DNA of 64,000 nt from Heracleum sosnowskyi (taxonomy: Eukaryota; Streptophyta; Magnoliopsida; Apiales; Apiaceae), in assembly GCA_030848705.1 (NCBI GenBank), contig CM061242.1, positions 126,366,757 through 126,430,756 of the forward strand, read 5' to 3'. The position numbers and the translations under genes are program-made. Position 1 is the first letter of the stretch, and each line of letters starts with the position of its first letter. Shown here piece by piece: positions 38,163 through 49,011 of this stretch. Under the pieces are notes generated by a model. It did not search any database and had not been told where the DNA came from. It saw nothing but the letters and a program-made list of their open reading frames with translations.

Positions 38163-39270
38163 TGTAAAGCATAATGTAACATAAGATGTAAAAGAGATAA
38201 CTACAACTCAACAAAGGACAAGACAGACAATAGTATTAATAGAAGCACAGGAATCCAGAATCAAAGAAGAAAAGGTAAACTCAAAAAATCAAAATACGTT
38301 ATGTATTCTTGAAGTCCGTAAACAGGTCACGGAAAGAAGTTCATGAAAATGTTCAAGCCTCAGTGACAGCAATAGAAACAAGACTTTGAAGACGACAGAA
38401 GTATGTGAATGATTTAGGGTTCAGTACCATGGGATTCCAGTGATGAAGCAACCAGAACGACAAGGGACGTATCAGCAGCATTGTATTGAAAACATAAAAT
38501 AAGAATTGATTAAGTGTTATTCATCTGTGAACCAGACCAGTTGCACTAGGTGACGGCACTGAAAAGATCAAGTTGTTTTATCGTCTCGGAAGAAATTGAT
38601 ACTGTCTATTACTTAAACACCCCGGAGCTCAATGGAATCATTAATTGATAAAAGACAAGAAATAAGTATTCGATAGTTTTTCAATTAAGAAAACTATCGA
38701 ATGGTGTAATGATGATTCACTGAAAACCATGATTACTTTAATTTAGTATTCGATAGTTTTAATTAAAAAACTATCGAATGGTAAATTAAAGAATTCCATT
38801 CGATGGTTTTTATTTAAGGAGCAGGTGAAAAGTATTCTTGTTTACAGGTTGAAGTTGAAGATGGACGGCCAGGATTGATTCTTCAATTCTAGTTCGATGG
38901 TTTTCAATTCAAGTCTACAATTAATACTGAGAGAAGAGTGTGTCTTCTTCAGTTAAGGATTTCAACACAGAGACATTACTGAGAGAGAGAAGAGCCGGAG
39001 AAAATTATCAGAGAAATTAATAGTGCTCAGAACTTGATCATTGTTTTGTATTTGTGTAACCTTAAACTCATTGTCGCTAATCTACGGATTAGAAATTGTA
39101 GCACCCCTCGAGGTTTATATTTATAAAAAGATATATTCCCCGAAACTTGATTTGGTTTGGTGTGTTTGATTTCGTTATAGAACTGAAAGATTAATCCGCG
39201 AACGAAATTAAATTATTTGTGAGTATCGTATTCAACCCCCCCCCCCTTTTACGATACTTTGGACCTAACA
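38163..39270 (+). repeat. 3' LTR of E3 (1108 bp)
   Basis: TGTAAAGC...CCTAACA with 11 C in the C-run. Six substitutions relative to the 5' LTR by eye. Followed by the GTTGG duplication. Confidence 0.97.
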
Positions 39271-41030
39271 GTTGGCTATGGCACAAGAAGCTATCACAGT
39301 TGAATTTTAGAGTTATGAATGATTTGGTAAGGAAAGATCTTGCTAGAGGTATTCCACGATTGGAGTTTTCCAAAGATGGCCTCTGTGATGCTTGTCAGAA
39401 AGGAAAACAAAAGAAGGCATCTTTCAGAAGCAAGATTGAATCATCTATTGTTCAGCCACTTTAATTACTTCACATGGATTTATTTGGACCAGTCAATGTT
39501 ATGTCAATTTCAAAGAAGAAATACTGACTGGTGATTGTAGATGATTTCTCTAAATTTACATGGACTTATTTTCTACACTCTAAGGATGAGGCAAGTGAAA
39601 TCATAATCAATCACATCAAGGTTGTAAACAATCATCCTGATCAGAAAGTTAGAAGAATCAGGAGTGACAATGGAACTGAGTTCAAGAATTCTACCATAAG
39701 AAGGTTTTGTGAAGAAAATGGGATTGTTCATGAATTTTCTGCAGCAAGGATACCTCAGCAAAATGGTGTGGTGTAAAGGAAAAACAGAACCTTAATTGAA
39801 GCAGCAAGAACAATGTTGGAAGAATCAAAGCTGCCAACTTATTTCTGGGCTGAAGTAGTTAACACTGCATGTTTCGCTCAGAACATTTCTCTGGTGAATC
39901 AAAGGCAGATGAAGCCATCTTTGTTGGCTATGCATCAGGGAAATCATACAGAGTCTATAATCTCAGGATCAACATTGTTATAGAATCTATACATGTTGTT
40001 TTTGATGATCACAATATTCTAGGACTGTGTGATGAAGGTTTCCATAATACTCTAAGATTTGAGAATGAGGTAGAAAATTTGTCTAACTGTGAAAATGATG
40101 AAGAAGACAATGATCATGATAAAGAAACATCACCCATAGTGAATGTTCCAATAATGGATGAAATTATCAATGACACTGGTGCATCCGTGGACAGACAAAC
40201 TGGTGCATCTGTGGATAGTCAACCAGAAGCATCCGTTGCAAGTCAAATTGGAACATCAGCCAATAGTTCAAGGCCATCAAACTCATAGGGAGTTTCTCAA
40301 AGGCATCTTATCGCTCAAAATGATCATGAAGCAACTTTTTCAAGAACAAATCTACCACCTCAAAGAAAATGGACTAGGGAATATCCTTTTGATCTGATCA
40401 TTGGTGATGCAACCACAAGAGTTCAAACAAGAAGAGCAACTCAAGAAGAATGCTTGTAAAGTAGTTTTCTATCTCATTTAATTGCTATTAAGAGAATCTT
40501 CAGATATCTCAAGGGAACACCAAACCTTGGCATTTGGTATCCTAGAGAGTCTGGTTTTGATCTAATTGGTTATTCAGATGCAGATTATGTAGGTTGCAAA
40601 ATTGATAGAAAAAGTACAACAGGCACTTGTCAATTTCTAGGAAATAAGCTTGTATCATGGTTCAGTAAGAAGCAAAATTCAGTCTCCACCTCTACAGCTG
40701 AGGCTGAATACATTGCAGCTGGAAGTTGTTGTGCATGGATTCTTTTGATGAAAAATCCAACTATTAGACTATGGTCTGACAATTAATAAGATTCCAATTT
40801 TCTGTGACAACACTAGTGCAATTGTCATTACTGAGAATCCAGTTCAACATTCAAGGACCAAGCACATTGATATCAAGTATCATTTCATCAGGGAACATGT
40901 GATGAATGGTATTGTGGAGCTACATTTTGTTCCAAGTGAACAACAACTTGCAGATATTTTTACCAAGCCACTTGATGAATCTACATTCTCAAGATTAGTA
41001 AGTGAGCTAGGTATGCTTAATCTCTCTTAA
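39271..41030 (+). pseudogene. Pol of C, integrase to RNase H, degraded
   Basis: Resumes the C pol frame after E3. Pre-integrase zinc region (WHKKLSQLNF; CDACQKG) and integrase with RSDNGTEF are readable, but stops occur near 39462, 39525 and 39774. A piece of integrase C-terminus is missing near 39886. After TRRATQEECL (about 40455) the whole RT is gone and the sequence jumps to SHLIAIKRIFRYLKG at about 40473, in front of RNase H. RNase H itself carries an indel near 40750. Ends TAA 41028-41030. Clearly dead. The integrase-RT linker (40175-40260) has ATCCGTGG motif copies. Confidence 0.9.
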
Positions 41031-41520
41031 TTTTAGTTGAATTATGTGCAAGTAATGATGCAGCCAGAAATGTGTTAGTTTCTCTAAGTCAGAATTTTTC
41101 ACCACAAACGGATGCTCTTATCTATGGATAGTATAACACATTACTAGAATTTTTGTTCTAAAACGGATGTCAGCTATTTGTCTCATCAATGGATAGACTG
41201 AATATTAAAAGTCCAATCTCATCTGTTAGATCCGTTTTAATCTCAACCGTTGATAGCCACGATTACAGGCATACATCCCCGTATGTATAATCATGACTAC
41301 AATTTCTCATCACTTTATTTTTAAACGGTTACCTTTTTTGCACCAATCAGATAATTTTCTACAAATTACTTATTGAATTTCTGGGAAAGTATAAAAGGCT
41401 GTTAATTTTTTTTACTTTTCTTTTTATCTAATTCCCAAAATTCTCTAAGGCAAAAAGCTCTTCTTCTCTCTCAAAACAAGTAAAAACAGTTCAGTAAAAT
41501 CAAATCTCAAGCTCAATTCA
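41031..41520 (+). promoter_or_regulatory. Pol-env spacer of C with private motifs and TATA box
   Basis: Motif copies AACGGATG, CTATGGATAG, GATCCGTTTT and CAACCGTTGATAG between 41105 and 41260. TATAAAAG at 41390-41397, 124 bp upstream of the env-like ATG, with a pyrimidine-rich leader (TCTTCTTCTCTCTC). Same architecture as E1. Confidence 0.52.
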
Positions 41521-41812
41521 ATGGCACCAACCAAGAAGATGGAGTCACCCACTGGGTTTGTTTGTGAGAAGAACAATTTTGTGGCATTTGTGGACACTGA
41601 GATCTCGCCACAAGAGTACCATGTGATGATGAACTTCATCAAGAACTGTAAACTCTCATACGCCATGCTCACTCCTACTCCTCTGTATCATGAAGTTGTG
41701 GAGGAAGTTTGGACCACAGCTGAGTATGACGCTTTGAATGGTACAATCTCTTTCTCTGTTAAGGGTAATTTACATGTAGAATTATACTTTCCCAGTTACA
41801 CACTTACAGAAT
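41521..41812 (+). pseudogene. Env-like ORF of C, N-terminal part
   Basis: ATG GCA CCA ACC, like the E1 start. About 97 codons, including NFIKNCKLSYAM and EEVWTTAEYDAL, which matches EGFWRTALVS in E1. Interrupted at 41813 by a reverse-oriented LTR; the protein continues after it. Confidence 0.75.
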
Positions 41813-42759
41813 TGTAGAAAAGGGGGGGGGGGGTTGAATACAATTCTAGATTTTTACAACTTTTCTGCAACTTGAAAGTAAGAACAGATAAAATAAATTT
41901 CAGAAACAAAATAAAGATAAGAACACAGTGCTTTAAAATTTTCAGGTGGATTGTTTTGTGATCCACCTGAGATATATATTGAATAAATAACCTGTGATAT
42001 TTGGTTACAAATACACAGCTGTTATTACAGTTCTTTGCTCCTAAGAAATGTAAGAGAGATAACCTAAGCAAAGACAATGTAAAACTATTTTCTCTATTTT
42101 CAAAGAACTGTTACACTTGGTTATAAAGCCCAAGTTTACAAGTCATACTACAGACAAAAACTATCTCTATTATCTAGGTCCAGTATGCTTGCTTCTTCAT
42201 TCCAGATGCATGTGACTGAGATGTTGTACTCTTGACAAGTTGGCTTGTTTGTACATCTCTTATGTTTGCATGGAAATGGAATGTTTCTTCTTCTTCGAGG
42301 TTCACCAGTGTTTGGCTTCCATATTCTTTTTTTTTACTCTATCAACCCATGTGCTTCTCCAGTGTCAAGTCATCATCAACCTTTTGTCTTGAGCTTCATC
42401 CGTTGGTAGTGTTCTTGATTATCCATGGATGACTATCCGTGGATGACTATCCGTGGATAGTATTAAGTTGGTCATCTGTGGATAGCATTGAGTTGATCAT
42501 CCGTGGATAGCATTAAGTCTTCATCCGTTGTCATTCATTTTCATTTAAACAGAATTACATATCACATCTTATTTACAATTAGCTATCATATCCTGATTAT
42601 CTACTGAAAGTGAACATGACTTAGTACTTAATACTTTCAATCCTTAGACTAGAGTAAAATTGAATATGCTACAAAATTACTTATCCGTGGACAAGCTTCC
42701 CAACAACGGATAATACAGAAAGTATGCCATCCGTTGTTAGTTACAAAATGACTTATACA
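41813..42759 (-). repeat. Probable solo LTR inside the env-like ORF of C, minus orientation
   Basis: Read on the minus strand it begins TGTATAAGTC and ends CTTTTCTACA after a C-run and TTGAAT-type sequence, as the other LTRs end. No internal element sequence is attached and env-like coding flanks it on both sides. Flanking 5-mers are AGAAT and GAAAT, an imperfect duplication. Motifs ATCCGTGGATAG and CATCCGTTG (42419-42735) mark it as the same family as C. About 947 bp. Solo LTRs arise by recombination between the two LTRs of an element. Confidence 0.72.
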
Positions 42760-43604
42760 GAAATGTGTTATATGTTAAGTTATCATCAAGAACAACATAT
42801 TTCCTAATAGTTAATCCTGATGTGATAACTGCTTGTTTTGAACTACCTGAAAATAATTGTGATGATATGCCTTATAACTCAGAAATTGTTGTCATGCTCA
42901 ATGCCATGAACTACTCTTTAAGTACTGATAATTTAGGTAAAATTGTCAGGAAATGTATGGTTAAAGAATGGAGCTATCTCTGTGATGCCTTCATTAAAAC
43001 TTTTCTGGAAAAATCACTAACTTTGATGCTGTCACACACTCAATGCTAGTCATGTTTAAAATGTTCTTAACTAACAAGTATTTTGATTTTAGCACGCTAG
43101 TCATGTATGAATTAGCTGCAAAACTAGGCAACTAATCATGTTTGCAATAATTTGATTGTGATTACTAACCCAGACAGCAAGTTTAGCTGCTTTGTTTAGG
43201 AGAAGAGGGTCCTAAGTGACCTGATTCGAATGAATCTAAAAAGTGAGGTGCAATTGGCATATTTGCCAATCATTCAGGTAATTGCTTCTAACCTTTATTC
43301 TTCCCAACCTCAACATTCTTTGATTTCTAGTGCTACTATGGAAGCTGTTAGTACCCCACAGCTTCCTACCCAAGTGGCCAAACCCAAAATTCCTAAATCC
43401 AAATCCAAGAAGCCAACCTCAGGTGCATCTCAAAAGACACCTATTTTAAAAACAACCAAACAACCTAAGGGGAGTGTGAAGGAGTTGGTGAGTGGTGAGG
43501 GAATGGGTGAAAGTCAAAGAAACCCCAAGAATAAGGAAGGTTAGATTAGTGAGTCCCAGCCTAGCCACCCTGTATCTTCTCAAAAAGATACAGTGGTGGG
43601 AATA
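42760..43604 (+). pseudogene. Env-like ORF of C, remainder, truncated at the nsLTP locus
   Basis: Continues the env-like domain: DVITACFELPE, and KEWSYLCDAFIKTF (the W-x3-x-D motif at about 42965). Then frameshifts, and a Pro/Ser/Lys-rich stretch at 43230-43544 like the middle of other env-like proteins. It stops being retroelement-like at about 43604, where the first nsLTP repeat unit begins. The C polypurine tract and 3' LTR are absent. Confidence 0.75.
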
Positions 43605-43637
43605 AGGAAGAAGAGTAAACATAATAAATCACACTAC

Positions 43638-43643
43638 TTTATT
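43638..43643 (-). terminator. Poly(A) signal of nsLTP A
   Basis: AATAAA on the minus strand, 35 bp past the stop codon. The same site follows copies B and C. Confidence 0.6.
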
Positions 43644-43677
43644 TTTGAATATATATGATTACATAAAAATTCTGAAA

Positions 43678-43977
43678 CTAATTACATTTGGTGGGAATAG
43701 TAACACCACATGTAGCAGCAACTTTTCTGGCACCGGGAGAATTGATGTACTTCCCGAAAGCAGGATTACCAAGGTATTGACAAAAACAAGGCTCTTGTGC
43801 TTTCAAGTTGGTACAACATTGAGGTAGTGGTGGTATTTTGGGATCTGTTATGGATGGAAGACACACGGCCAACGACGCTGGATTACAATCCACTGATTTC
43901 ACCACCGATATTTCTGCTGATATAATTACAGCTACTGCAATTACTGTAGTTAAAATTTTGTTCAAAGTGATTGCCAT
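43678..43977 (-). CDS. Type-2 non-specific lipid transfer protein, copy A
   Basis: 99 aa, single exon, ATG at 43977. Residues 1-28 form a signal peptide (hydrophobic TTVIAVAVIISAE core), leaving a mature protein of about 70 residues, as usual for nsLTP2. The eight-cysteine motif is complete: C31, C39, C54-C55, C64-x-C66, C90, C98. The CFC triplet, with a hydrophobic residue between C5 and C6, is typical of type 2. Secreted to the cell wall; members bind fatty acids and other lipids in a hydrophobic cavity and are linked to cuticle and suberin formation or defence. TATA box 88 bp upstream. Differs from copy B by V26A, K47N and N99S. Looks functional. Confidence 0.93.
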   Translation of the reverse strand: MAITLNKILTTVIAVAVIISAEISVVKSVDCNPASLAVCLPSITDPKIPPLPQCCTNLKAQEPCFCQYLGNPAFGKYINSPGARKVAATCGVTIPTKCN

Positions 43978-44064
43978 TTCTCTAAACTCTAATGACTTAT
44001 AACTACTTTTACTTGTAATGAGTGATAATTATGTGATATGATGAAATGGTTGATTATGAAGTAG

Positions 44065-44072
44065 TATTTATA
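44065..44072 (-). promoter_or_regulatory. TATA box of nsLTP A
   Basis: TATAAATA on the minus strand, 88 bp from the ATG. Conserved in copies B and C. Confidence 0.75.
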
Positions 44073-44885
44073 AGGGAAAACAGCATGCTTAATAAACGTT
44101 ACACATGAATAACTGATGTGTATGATTTAGTAAAAGTTATAAAATGGAACCGTCATAAATGAGAAAGAAAGTAACAGTGGAAGTGGATATTATATAAGAT
44201 ATCAAAACAACATTTAGAAAGAGACAATTTATTAATTTTGTGGATATGCTAGAATCCAAATCGTGAAATATGAAGATAATATTGTTCGTGACTCGGGAAA
44301 TTTCTTGAGGTACTTTCTTTAAACTGAAGCAGAGTATTAAATGTGATTTTAATCTAATTGCTAATTACTTATAATTAATTTTATATTTCATTTTCACTCT
44401 TAAAATATATCGGCTAGATATTCCGGTCCGTGATTTGATGTGTGTTATCTTGAGTTAGCTTAGGAAAATTGTGTCTGTGGTAATCTCTGGAAAAGTATGT
44501 AACATATATATAAATGTATAAGAAAAAAATTTGGTGGAACCATTGTATATGAGCTGATAAAGTAATAATAGTGATGGATATTCTAAAAATATGATTCATC
44601 CTTTACTTTCTTTCGGTAGTTATTTCGTATTTTAAGGTATATTAAAACCTTTTTTTAAAAAAACTTTTTGATTATTTGTTTTTTAGTAAAAGTTAATCAT
44701 TTATATTTTGATTTAAATGTTTAATTTTATTTTCTTTTAAATTACTTTTTTGCATCTTGAAATATGTATAAAAATAAATAAATAAATAAATGCAAGAGAT
44801 AAAATTCATGTGAACCACTAACATTAATTTCTTTTTTGTTATCTTGTTGAGTTGGTGAAATACATACCCGTGTTCCGAAAGTAAA

Positions 44886-44995
44886 ATCACGTGATTGTTA
44901 ATATGTCACTTAGAGTTTGTGGATTACATATTTTTATTCCAAAAATAAAATCACACGATTATAATACTCGTCTTTCAAAACTGAAATCACGTGAT
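44886..44995. promoter_or_regulatory. Paired G-box palindromes upstream of nsLTP A
   Basis: ATCACGTGAT at 44886-44895 and again at 44986-44995: perfect palindromes with a CACGTG core, about 0.9 and 1.0 kb upstream of the gene. In unit B the first is mutated to CACGTA and the second kept (47301-47310). Copies also sit at 51400-51409 and 51500-51509. G-boxes are bound by bZIP/bHLH factors; function here is inferred and the distance is large. Confidence 0.4.
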
Positions 44996-45677
44996 TGTAA
45001 AAATGTCATCTAAAATAGGAGGTTTGGAGATCATCATAGGATATTATAGTTGCTTGAGAATCATCCTCCATGTTTCTATGTTAGGGATACTTTTAATTTT
45101 GAGAAACATTTACAATTAGGGATAGAAATATAGATTCAATTTAAAATGAAAATGTGAAGTGAAGATTAAATGATTTGTATGTTGTCCGCATTATGATATG
45201 ATATTTTGGTGTTTAAATCATCATTTTCTACTATCAAATCATAACTTCAAGTTTATCAGTAAAAAATCAATACAAAACACTAATTATTTACAATGAGATC
45301 ACATATATATTATATGCCCAAATAACTGTTTTCAGCTTTTAAATCATGAGCTCAAGTTTACCTGTTAAAAAAGATATAGATCCAGATACGCAAGTGATGC
45401 AGATTACTTGATGATCTAGATCATTTTATACACAAAACATATGCAAATGGATGTAGATCGGAGAAAAGGTTACAACATGATAAACGTAATGACGGTTACG
45501 GCCAGTGGTGGAGGAGGTGGTGGGGCATGGAGGAGTAGGTGAGATTAAAATTTAGATCTGGTACAAGTAACATGTAAATCTATGTGTAGGTATATGTGTA
45601 CGGTGTAGATTAAAAGGAATGAAGGCTGAGATAAGATCTTAGTTCTCATTTTAATATTGATTCTCATTTGAGTACTT

Positions 45678-45680
<3 letters not shown>

Positions 45681-45740
<60 letters not shown>
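45681..45740. repeat. (TA)30 microsatellite
   Basis: 60 bp of pure TA in unit A. The homologous place before copy C (52195-52204) has only (TA)5. Confidence 0.97.
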
Positions 45741-45743
<3 letters not shown>

Positions 45744-45991
45744 AAGTTTTATATGCACGAAATTTTATCAAAATTCGAGTTTGAATTAGGTAAAAATCGA
45801 ATTTTGAATTTCAATTTGATACACCTGAAATTCATACAAACTCTTTCAAATTTAAATAACAAACTACTAAATTTCGAGTTTAGTAAAATCCAATGAAATT
45901 AGATCTGGTTATAAACCATAGAAGAAGAGTAAACATAATAAATCACACTACTTTATTTTTGAATATATATGATTACATAAAAATTCTGAAA

Positions 45992-46291
45992 CTAACTACA
46001 TTTGGTGGGAATAGTAACACCACATGTAGCAGCAACTTTTCTGGCACCGGGAGAATTGATGTACTTCCCGAAAGCAGGATTACCAAGGTATTGACAGAAA
46101 CAAGGCTCTTGTGCTTTCAAGTTGGTACAACATTGAGGTAGTGGTGGTATGTTGGGATCTGTTATGGATGGAAGACACACGGCCAACGACGCTGGATTAC
46201 AATCCACTGATTTTGCCACTGATATTTCTGCTGATATAATTACAGCTACTGCAATTACTGTAGTTAAAATTTTGTTCAAAGTGATTGCCAT
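45992..46291 (-). CDS. Type-2 non-specific lipid transfer protein, copy B
   Basis: 99 aa with the same signal peptide and complete eight-cysteine pattern as copy A (C31, C39, C54-C55, C64, C66, C90, C98). Three substitutions from A (V26A in the signal region, K47N, N99S). TATA box TATAAATA 88 bp upstream and the same AATAAA downstream. Predicted secreted lipid carrier. About 1.4 kb of upstream DNA remains before the E5 retroelement. Looks functional. Confidence 0.93.
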   Translation of the reverse strand: MAITLNKILTTVIAVAVIISAEISVAKSVDCNPASLAVCLPSITDPNIPPLPQCCTNLKAQEPCFCQYLGNPAFGKYINSPGARKVAATCGVTIPTKCS

Positions 46292-46378
46292 TTCTCTAAA
46301 CTCTAATGACTTATAACTACTTTTACTTGTAATGAGTGATAATTATGTGATATGATGAAATGGTTGATTATGAAGTAG

Positions 46379-46386
46379 TATTTATA
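46379..46386 (-). promoter_or_regulatory. TATA box of nsLTP B
   Basis: TATAAATA on the minus strand, same distance from the ATG as in copy A. Confidence 0.72.
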
Positions 46387-47659
46387 AGGGAAAACAATAT
46401 GCTTAATAAACGTTACACATGAATAACTGATGTGTAAGATTTAGTAAAAGTTATAAAATGGAACCGTCATAAATGAGAAAGAAAGTAACAGTGAAAGTGG
46501 ATACTATATAAGATATCAAAACAACATTTAGAAAGAGACAATTTATTAATTTTGTGGATATGCTAGAATCCAAATCGTGAAATATGAAGATAATATTGTT
46601 CGTGACTCAGGAAATTTCTTGAGGTACTTTCTTTAAACTGAAGCAGAGTATTAAATGTGATGTTAATCTAATTGCTAATTACTTATAATTAATTTTATAT
46701 TTCATTTTCACTCTTAAAATATATCGGCTAGATATTCTGGTCCGTGATTTGATGTGTGTTATCTTGAGTTAGCTTAGGAAAATTGTGTCTGTGGTAATCT
46801 CTGGAAAAGTATGTAACATATATATAAATGTATAAGAAAACAATTTGGTGGAACCATTGTATATGAGCTGATAAAGTAATAATAGTGATGGATATTCTAA
46901 AAATATGATTCATCCTTTACTTTCTTTCGGTAGTTATTTCGTATTTTAAGGTATATTAAAACCCTTTTTTAAAAAAAACTTTTTGATTATTTGTTTTTTA
47001 GTAAAAGTTTATCATTTATATTTTGATTTAAATGTTTGATTTTATTTTTTAGTAAATTACTTTTTTGCATCTTGAAATATGTATAAAAATAAATAAATAA
47101 ATAAATGAAAGAGATAAAATTCATGTGATCCACTAACATTAATTTCTTTTTTGTTATCTTGTTGAGTTGGTGAAATACATACCCGTGTTCCGAAAGTAAA
47201 ATCACGTAATTGTAAATATGTCACTTAGAGTTTGTGGATTACATATTTTTATTCCAAAAATAAAATCACACGATTATAATACTCGTCTTTCAAAACTGAA
47301 ATCACGTGATTGTAAAATTGTCATCTAAAATAGGAGGTTTGGAGATCATCATAGGATATTATAGTTGCTTGAGAATCATCCTCCATGTTTCTATGTTAGG
47401 GATACTTTTAATTTTGAGAAACATTTACAATTAGGGATAGAAATATAGATTCAATTTAAAATGAAAATGGGAAGTGAAGATTAAATGATTCGTATGTTGT
47501 CCGCATTATGATATGATATTTTGGTGTTTAAATCATCATTTTCTACTATCAAATCATAACTTCAAGTTTATCAGTAAAAATTCAATACAAAACACTAATT
47601 ATTTACAATGAGATCACATATATATTATATGCCCAAATAACTGTTTTCAGCTTTTAAAT

Positions 47660-48771
47660 TGTTAGGTCCAAAGTATCGTAAAAGGGGGGGTTGAATACGA
47701 TACTCACAAATAATTTAATTTCGTTCGCGGATAATTCATTCAGTTCTATAACGAAATCAAAAACACACCAAACCAAACCAAGTTTCGGGGAATATATCTT
47801 TTTATAAATATAAACCTCTAGGGGTGCTACAATTTCTAATCCGTAGATTAGCTTCAATGAGTTCTAAGTTATACACAATCAAAACTTTGATAGATTTCAA
47901 GCAGAATTAATTTCTCTGGTATTTTCTCTCTGGCTTGATCTCTCTCTCAGTTATTGCTACTGTGAAATAACTCCAACTGAAGAAGACACACTTCCTCTGT
48001 TGTAATTGTAGACTTTGATTTTGAAAACCATCGAACCAAACTTGTAGAAACAATCTTGGCCGTTGGATCTTCATCAACTTGAAAAACAAAGAATACTTTT
48101 CACCTGCTCCCAGTTTAAAAACCATCGAATGGTTTAAATCAATTTACCATTCGATAGTTTTTAATTCAAAACTATCGAGTGCCAAATTGATTTACTTTGT
48201 TTTAAATTGAATTACCTTTAACACCATTCGATAGTTTTCTAAAATGAAAAACTATCGAATTCTTTTTCTTGTCTTTTGTCGTTTAGTAATTACTCCTGAG
48301 CTCCTGGGTGTTTAAGTAATAGACTGTATCACTTTCTTCTGAGACGATAAAACAACTTGATCTTTTTAGTGCCGTCACCTAGTACAACTGGTCTGGTTCA
48401 TAGATGAATAACACTTGATCAATTCTTCTTTTATGTCTTCAATCCAATGCTGCTGATAAGTCATTTGTCGTTCTGGTTGCTTCGATTAAATCACTGGAAT
48501 CCCGTGGTACTTAACCCTAAATCATTCACATACTTCTGTCGTCTTGAAAGTCTAGTTTCTTTTGCTGTCACTGAGGCTTGAACATTTTCATGAACGTCTT
48601 TCCGTGACCTGTTTACGGACTTCAAGAATACATAACGTATTTTGATTTTTTGAGTTTACCTTTTCTTCTTTGATTCTGGATTCCTGTGCTTCTGTTAATA
48701 TTATTATTTTTCTTGTCCTTTGTTGAGTTGTAGTTATCTCTTTTACATCTTATGTTACATTATGCTTTACA
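47660..48771 (-). repeat. 3' LTR of E5 (1112 bp)
   Basis: Minus strand TGTAAAGC...CCTAACA. Carries the E3 motif (ATTCGATAGTTTT and complements at 48120-48260). Diverged from the E3 LTRs by scattered substitutions and small indels. Confidence 0.92.
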
Positions 48772-48837
48772 ATCTCCCCCTATTTGATTGGATAGAGTTC
48801 GACAAGCAAATACTTCGAGGATAACTCAACTAACTAA
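48772..48837 (-). other. Polypurine tract and pre-PPT box of E5
   Basis: Minus strand AGGGGGAGAT next to the LTR (48772-48782) and, at 48803-48837, the conserved GTTGAGTTATCCTCGAAGTA box seen in D and E3. Confidence 0.75.
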
Positions 48838-49011
48838 GGAAACATGAAACTACTTAAAGTAAGACATCGTAATAATATTAAATGCATTCTGGATCAGATA
48901 TATATACATTTCCAGATTTCATAAATCAAAAAACAATAAAACTTTATACAATGAAGTTGCTCCTCTAGTCTGAGCTGATAGTTCTTTTGTTCTTTGTTTC
49001 AATCTTCAGTC

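Larger units (their letters stand above)
26868..39270 (+). mobile_element. Element E3, complete Sirevirus-type Ty1/copia retrotransposon (12.4 kb)
   Basis: Two near-identical LTRs, TG/CA ends and a perfect 5-bp duplication GTTGG (26863-26867 and 39271-39275). Inserted in the pol of C. Contains an uninterrupted gag-pol ORF, a spacer full of TTCGATAGTTTTT motifs, an env-like ORF with one frameshift, and a polypurine tract. By eye the LTRs differ at six bases plus one C in the C-run (about 99.5% identical): a young insertion. Confidence 0.97.
43605..45905 (-). repeat. nsLTP tandem unit A (complete)
   Basis: About 2.3 kb unit holding nsLTP gene A at its left end and 1.9 kb of upstream intergenic DNA. 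The starting sequence AGAAGAGTAAACATAATAAA recurs at about 45917 and 52387. High identity to units B and C over shared stretches indicates recent tandem duplication. The upstream part contains two ATCACGTGAT palindromes, a TAAATAAATAAAT run near 44775 and the long TA repeat. No other gene seen at 44100-45900. Confidence 0.88.
45911..47659 (-). repeat. nsLTP tandem unit B (cut by element E5)
   Basis: Same content as unit A from the 3' flank of the gene to the sequence CTTTTAAAT, equivalent to unit A position about 45347, where E5 begins. Confidence 0.88.

Noticed and set aside
42232..42432. 66-codon forward ORF
   Set aside because: Lies within the reverse-oriented solo LTR; no coding support.
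44414..44890. Short reverse-strand ORFs duplicated in units A and B (44414-44599, 46728-46913, 44693-44890, 46987-47205)
   Set aside because: AT-rich, low-complexity, frames change between the copies by indels; they are shadows in duplicated intergenic DNA.
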